64,000 nt of DNA from NCBI RefSeq assembly GCF_018383905.1, contig NZ_JAGYWA010000007.1, positions 1-64,000 on the forward strand, written 5' to 3'. Source of the DNA: Flavobacterium branchiicola. GTDB taxonomy: Bacteria > Bacteroidota > Bacteroidia > Flavobacteriales > Flavobacteriaceae. Positions 62,001 to 64,000 of this stretch are shown piece by piece. The position numbers were made by a program, and so were the translations under genes. The notes beneath the pieces are model-generated. The model searched no databases. It saw nothing but the letters and a program-made list of their open reading frames with translations, and was not told where the DNA came from. The first letter of the stretch is position 1; each line of letters opens with the position of its first letter.

Positions 62001-64000
62001 TTATCATCTGTAACCGTAACTACATAAGTCCCGCTTATTAGGCCAGAAGCTGTTGCTCCGGTACCTCCTGAAGGTGCCCATGAATAGCTATAAGCTCCCG
62101 TTCCGCCGCTTGCACTTACAGTTGCAGAGCCGGTAGCTTCACCAAAACAGGCTATATTAGTTTGCGAAACCGGAGTAACCGTTAAGGCTATTGCCGGTTC
62201 GGTAATCGTAAAAGTTTTATTTATCTGACATGAGTTAGCATCTGTTATCGTTACTGTATAAACTCCCGCAGTAAGATTGCTGGCTGTCGCTGCTGTTCCT
62301 CCTGATGGCGCCCAGAAATACGTGTAACCTAGCGTTCCACCACTTACCACTACAGAGGCAGATCCTGTTGCATATCCATTACACAATATATCATCTTGAC
62401 TTGTAGTTGCAGAAAGAGGAGCATTGGGTTGCCCAACAACAAAGCTTTGAGTAGTTTGACATAAGTTTGCATCTGTAACGGTCACAGTATATGTTCCGCT
62501 TGCAAGACCAGTAGCAGTAGCAGCACTTCCTCCAGTTGGAGCCCAGGAATAAGTATATCCACCAGCACCTCCGGTTACATTTACAGCTGCAGTTCCGTTA
62601 GTACCATTATAACAGCTTACATTGGTTATTGTCCCCTGTGAAGCCACTAATAAAGGTAGCTGTGTTATAGTGAAATTTTGTGTAATTTGACAATGATTAG
62701 CATCTTCAATTATTACACTGTAACTTCCGGCGATTAAGCCAGTTATTGTTGCGTTGGTTTGGTTATTAGACCAAAGGAAAGTATAAGGTGCAGTTCCTCC
62801 AGATGGTGCAACTGTTGCAGTACCATTATCACCTCCATTACAGTTTACATTAGTCTGTGTGGGATTTGCAAGAATTGTTGGTACTTTTAATGTTGCAGCC
62901 AGAGAAGTGGCGTTAGGAGGACATCCTCCAATTGCTATTAAGCGATATTGATAATTGTTTAAAGAAGCAATTGCTCCTGTGATGGTTAGTGACGAAGTTG
63001 TTGCTCCTGAGTATGGAGCTGCATTATTTACATTAGTAAAACCTGATCCGTTATTTACTTCCCATTGAAGACTTGTTGCATTTGAAGCTGCAGCAGTAAA
63101 AGTGGTATTCTCACCGATACAAACAGTTATTGATGATGGTTCTGCTGTAATAGCAGGAGTAAAGCCAACTGTTAGCAAAGCATCATTTGATGGTGCTGCA
63201 GGTGTACAAACACCAGAAGCTATAGCTCTGTAGCGATACCCATTGAGTCCGACAGTTGCTCCTGTAATAGTCAGTGTTGCTGTAGTAGCACCTGAGTAAG
63301 TTGCATTATTAGAAATACTGGTAAAACCCGATCCGTTATCTACCTGCCATTGGTAACCGGTTGCATTTGCTGCGCTAACAAAAAACGTAGTATTTGCGCC
63401 TGTACAAATACTGCTTGCAGAGGGCTGAGTTGAAATAGAAGGTGATGAGTTTACTGTTAGAGCAGCACTATTTGAAACTGCAGCCGGAGTGCAACCTCCT
63501 GTTGCTACTACTCTATACACAGATCCGCTAAGTCCGGCAGTTGCACCTGTGATAGTAAGAGTTGCAGTATTTTCTCCTGAGTATGGTGCTCCATTTGAAA
63601 TGTTGGTAAAACCTCCTCCCTGATCTACTTGCCATTGATAGCCTGTTGCATTTGATGCGGTAACAGAAAATGTAGTATTTGCTCCTGCGCAAATGGTGCT
63701 TGGAGATGGAGGAATTGAAATAGAAGGTGCCGGATTTACAGTAAGTGCAGCATTATTTGAAGTTGCGGGTGCACAGGTACCGGTAGCGATTACTCTGTAC
63801 AGATATCCGCTCAATCCAACTGTTGCATTTGTTATAGTAAGTGTAGATGTTGTCGCTCCCGAATAAGGCGCTCCATTTGAAATATTGTTAAAACCGCCTC
63901 CCTGATCTACCTGCCATTGGTAACCGGTTGCATTTGCTGCGGTAACAGAAAATGTAGTATTTGATCCTGAGCATATTGTACTTGCATCAGGATTTGTAAC
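59087..64000 (-). CDS. Giant SprB-repeat surface adhesin with type IX secretion tail, N terminus outside window
   Basis: The frame is open from the right edge, giving 1637 codons; the start lies beyond 64000. Reading from the edge there are four Ig-like repeats of about 92 residues (TTFSVTASNATGYQWQVD, SGATTATLTITGA; about 62.9-64.0 kb). Next come eleven SprB repeats of about 75 residues (NGTATVTPSGG, YTYSWAPSGG, VTVTDANGC; about 60.4-62.9 kb). Then follow a fibronectin-like segment, an MBG-like domain (KVYGTADPVFDYTAAGF) and further Ig-like parts. The C-terminal 75 residues match the type A sorting signal of type IX secretion (LKVYPNPVKASNEF, then GVYIIMLTLSSGQ). SprB repeats occur in gliding-motility adhesins that move along the cell surface. 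SprB itself uses a type B tail, so this is a relative rather than SprB. A run-off copy number of repeats is possible. Confidence 0.9.
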   Translation of the reverse strand, partial: VTNPDASTICSGSNTTFSVTAANATGYQWQVDQGGGFNNISNGAPYSGATTSTLTITNATVGLSGYLYRVIATGTCAPATSNNAALTVNPAPSISIPPSPSTICAGANTTFSVTASNATGYQWQVDQGGGFTNISNGAPYSGENTATLTITGATAGLSGSVYRVVATGGCTPAAVSNSAALTVNSSPSISTQPSASSICTGANTTFFVSAANATGYQWQVDNGSGFTSISNNATYSGATTATLTITGATVGLNGYRYRAIASGVCTPAAPSNDALLTVGFTPAITAEPSSITVCIGENTTFTAAASNATSLQWEVNNGSGFTNVNNAAPYSGATTSSLTITGAIASLNNYQYRLIAIGGCPPNATSLAATLKVPTILANPTQTNVNCNGGDNGTATVAPSGGTAPYTFLWSNNQTNATITGLIAGSYSVIIEDANHCQITQNFTITQLPLLVASQGTITNVSCYNGTNGTAAVNVTGGAGGYTYSWAPTGGSAATATGLASGTYTVTVTDANLCQTTQSFVVGQPNAPLSATTSQDDILCNGYATGSASVVVSGGTLGYTYFWAPSGGTAATASNLTAGVYTVTITDANSCQINKTFTITEPAIALTVTPVSQTNIACFGEATGSATVSASGGTGAYSYSWAPSGGTGATASGLISGTYVVTVTDDNGCQQTQTFTIGQPAAPLSATTASTGISCNGGSNGTASVTVSGGTPGYTYAWAPLGGIASSVSGRPAGDYTCTITDANGCSIVKNITIGTPAPFSASVSTSDVSCNGGANGTATITPSGATFPYSYTWTPYGGSAATASGLAAGDYSVLVEDANGCVYSVDVHINQPAILDATISKTDVLCNGGATGTATVTPSGGNSSYTYSWAPYGGTDATATGLSVGVFDCTITDAKGCFITRSITINQPAVLTATTSQIDATCSTSGQAGVTPSGGTTPYSYSWSPSGETTDIATNLAAGNHSVVITDANGCTLTKNFVIITNNTLVATIGQSDVLCHGANTGSASVVPSGAPGPFTYVWAPSGGNNDTASNLTAGNYSVTITSSNGCTIVKNVTITEPSAITLVPSQVDILCHGEATGQASITATGGTGAYTYSWAPSGATGATATGLAAGTHTVTVKDANGCTAIQNFTIVQPNAIIATVSKSDVTCIGSNNGSVSLSVTGGTGAYTYSWSSSPGTGSSISGLSAGTYAVTITDANSCSITENIIITQPDNLVNLSTLTPTSVTVSSAVLTGTVFSDGINRDNGSCLAEAGFVFATHSNPSVTDTKVTIGSALGSLSSPLSNLKGNTTYYVKTYAINSNGNVNYGNEISFTTEKYKLTITATAGHKKVYGTADPVFDYTAAGFVNGDTSAIISGSLSREAGEDVGTYNITAGTISAGADYTIVLESATFEIIKADQVITWSQTLEFGCDTGEEAQLTASSNSGLPINYSIASSNIGEISGTTLHIKNSGSTTITAAQNGNLNYNPATAVTKPVTVSQSGLVIQQWSDVLLFNNQSKIFVAFQWYKNGAAVAGATRQYYSEGQPLNGTYYVIAKDIKGNSIKSCPLVLTGAVFTNTLKVYPNPVKASNEFTLECNFSESQLSGATVTIFNITGTLVQTISNVKAKNQITAPSQSGVYIIMLTLSSGQLKTINLLVN

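Noticed and set aside
1..64000. CRISPR array, tRNA, rRNA, phage or IS transposase genes.
   Set aside because: No spaced direct repeats of CRISPR type, no cloverleaf or rRNA-like segments and no transposase or integrase motifs were seen. Tandem repeats at 56.3-57.7 kb have no spacers.

Overview
This window looks like chromosomal DNA of a Flavobacterium or close relative (Bacteroidota). It is AT-rich and carries a SusC/SusD pair. Several promoters fit the Bacteroidota pattern TTG/TTTG-N18-20-TAnnTTTG. A giant surface protein carries a type IX secretion tail, and secreted glycosidases typically end their signal peptides in AQ or SQ. I see no tRNA, rRNA, CRISPR array, transposase or phage gene.

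Positions 1-46.7 kb form one large glycan-use region. It opens with the 3' part of a GH2 enzyme, a GH29 alpha-L-fucosidase and a GH3 enzyme with a PA14 domain. A LacI-type regulator and a SusC/SusD import pair follow. A reverse-strand operon then encodes a PNGase F-II-like amidase, a second GH29 fucosidase and an M28 peptidase. A divergent GntR gene starts a forward series: a three-domain ROK kinase/mannose-6-phosphate isomerase fusion, a sugar porter, a GH38 alpha-mannosidase, a divergent GH92 lipoprotein and a six-hairpin glycosidase. A GH3/GH92 pair comes next. Then follow a FucP permease and an oxidative L-fucose route (UxaA-type dehydratase, SDR, LutA, LutB, LutC, FAHD hydrolase) and two GH20 beta-hexosaminidases. 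Read together, these genes would release N-glycans from glycoproteins, trim fucose, galactose, N-acetylhexosamine and mannose (perhaps xylose), import the products, and burn mannose through fructose-6-phosphate and fucose through pyruvate plus L-lactate. The mix resembles systems for plant-type complex N-glycans, but that target is an inference.

Positions 46.7-50.5 kb hold a divergent PepSY membrane protein and siderophore-type TonB receptor. Positions 50.8-55.7 kb hold a small-molecule and stress region: Ohr/OsmC, nitrilase, exported epoxide hydrolase, a DUF2798 protein, and a TetR regulator with an SDR. The ohr and epoxide hydrolase promoters share a direct-repeat operator with identical geometry. 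The TetR/SDR pair carries three copies of a TATACT-N4-AGTATA operator.

Positions 56.0-57.7 kb hold a small XRE regulator followed by three tandem copies of its own 3' end, each preceded by a terminator and a palindrome-rich element with 29-bp inverted ends. Positions 57.7-64 kb, on the reverse strand, hold an OmpA-type protein and most of a giant adhesin with four Ig-like and eleven SprB repeats, which runs off the right edge.

Family calls rest on motifs read by eye; no database search was run. Regulatory sites are pattern matches. Substrate specificity inside each glycosidase family is inferred from context.
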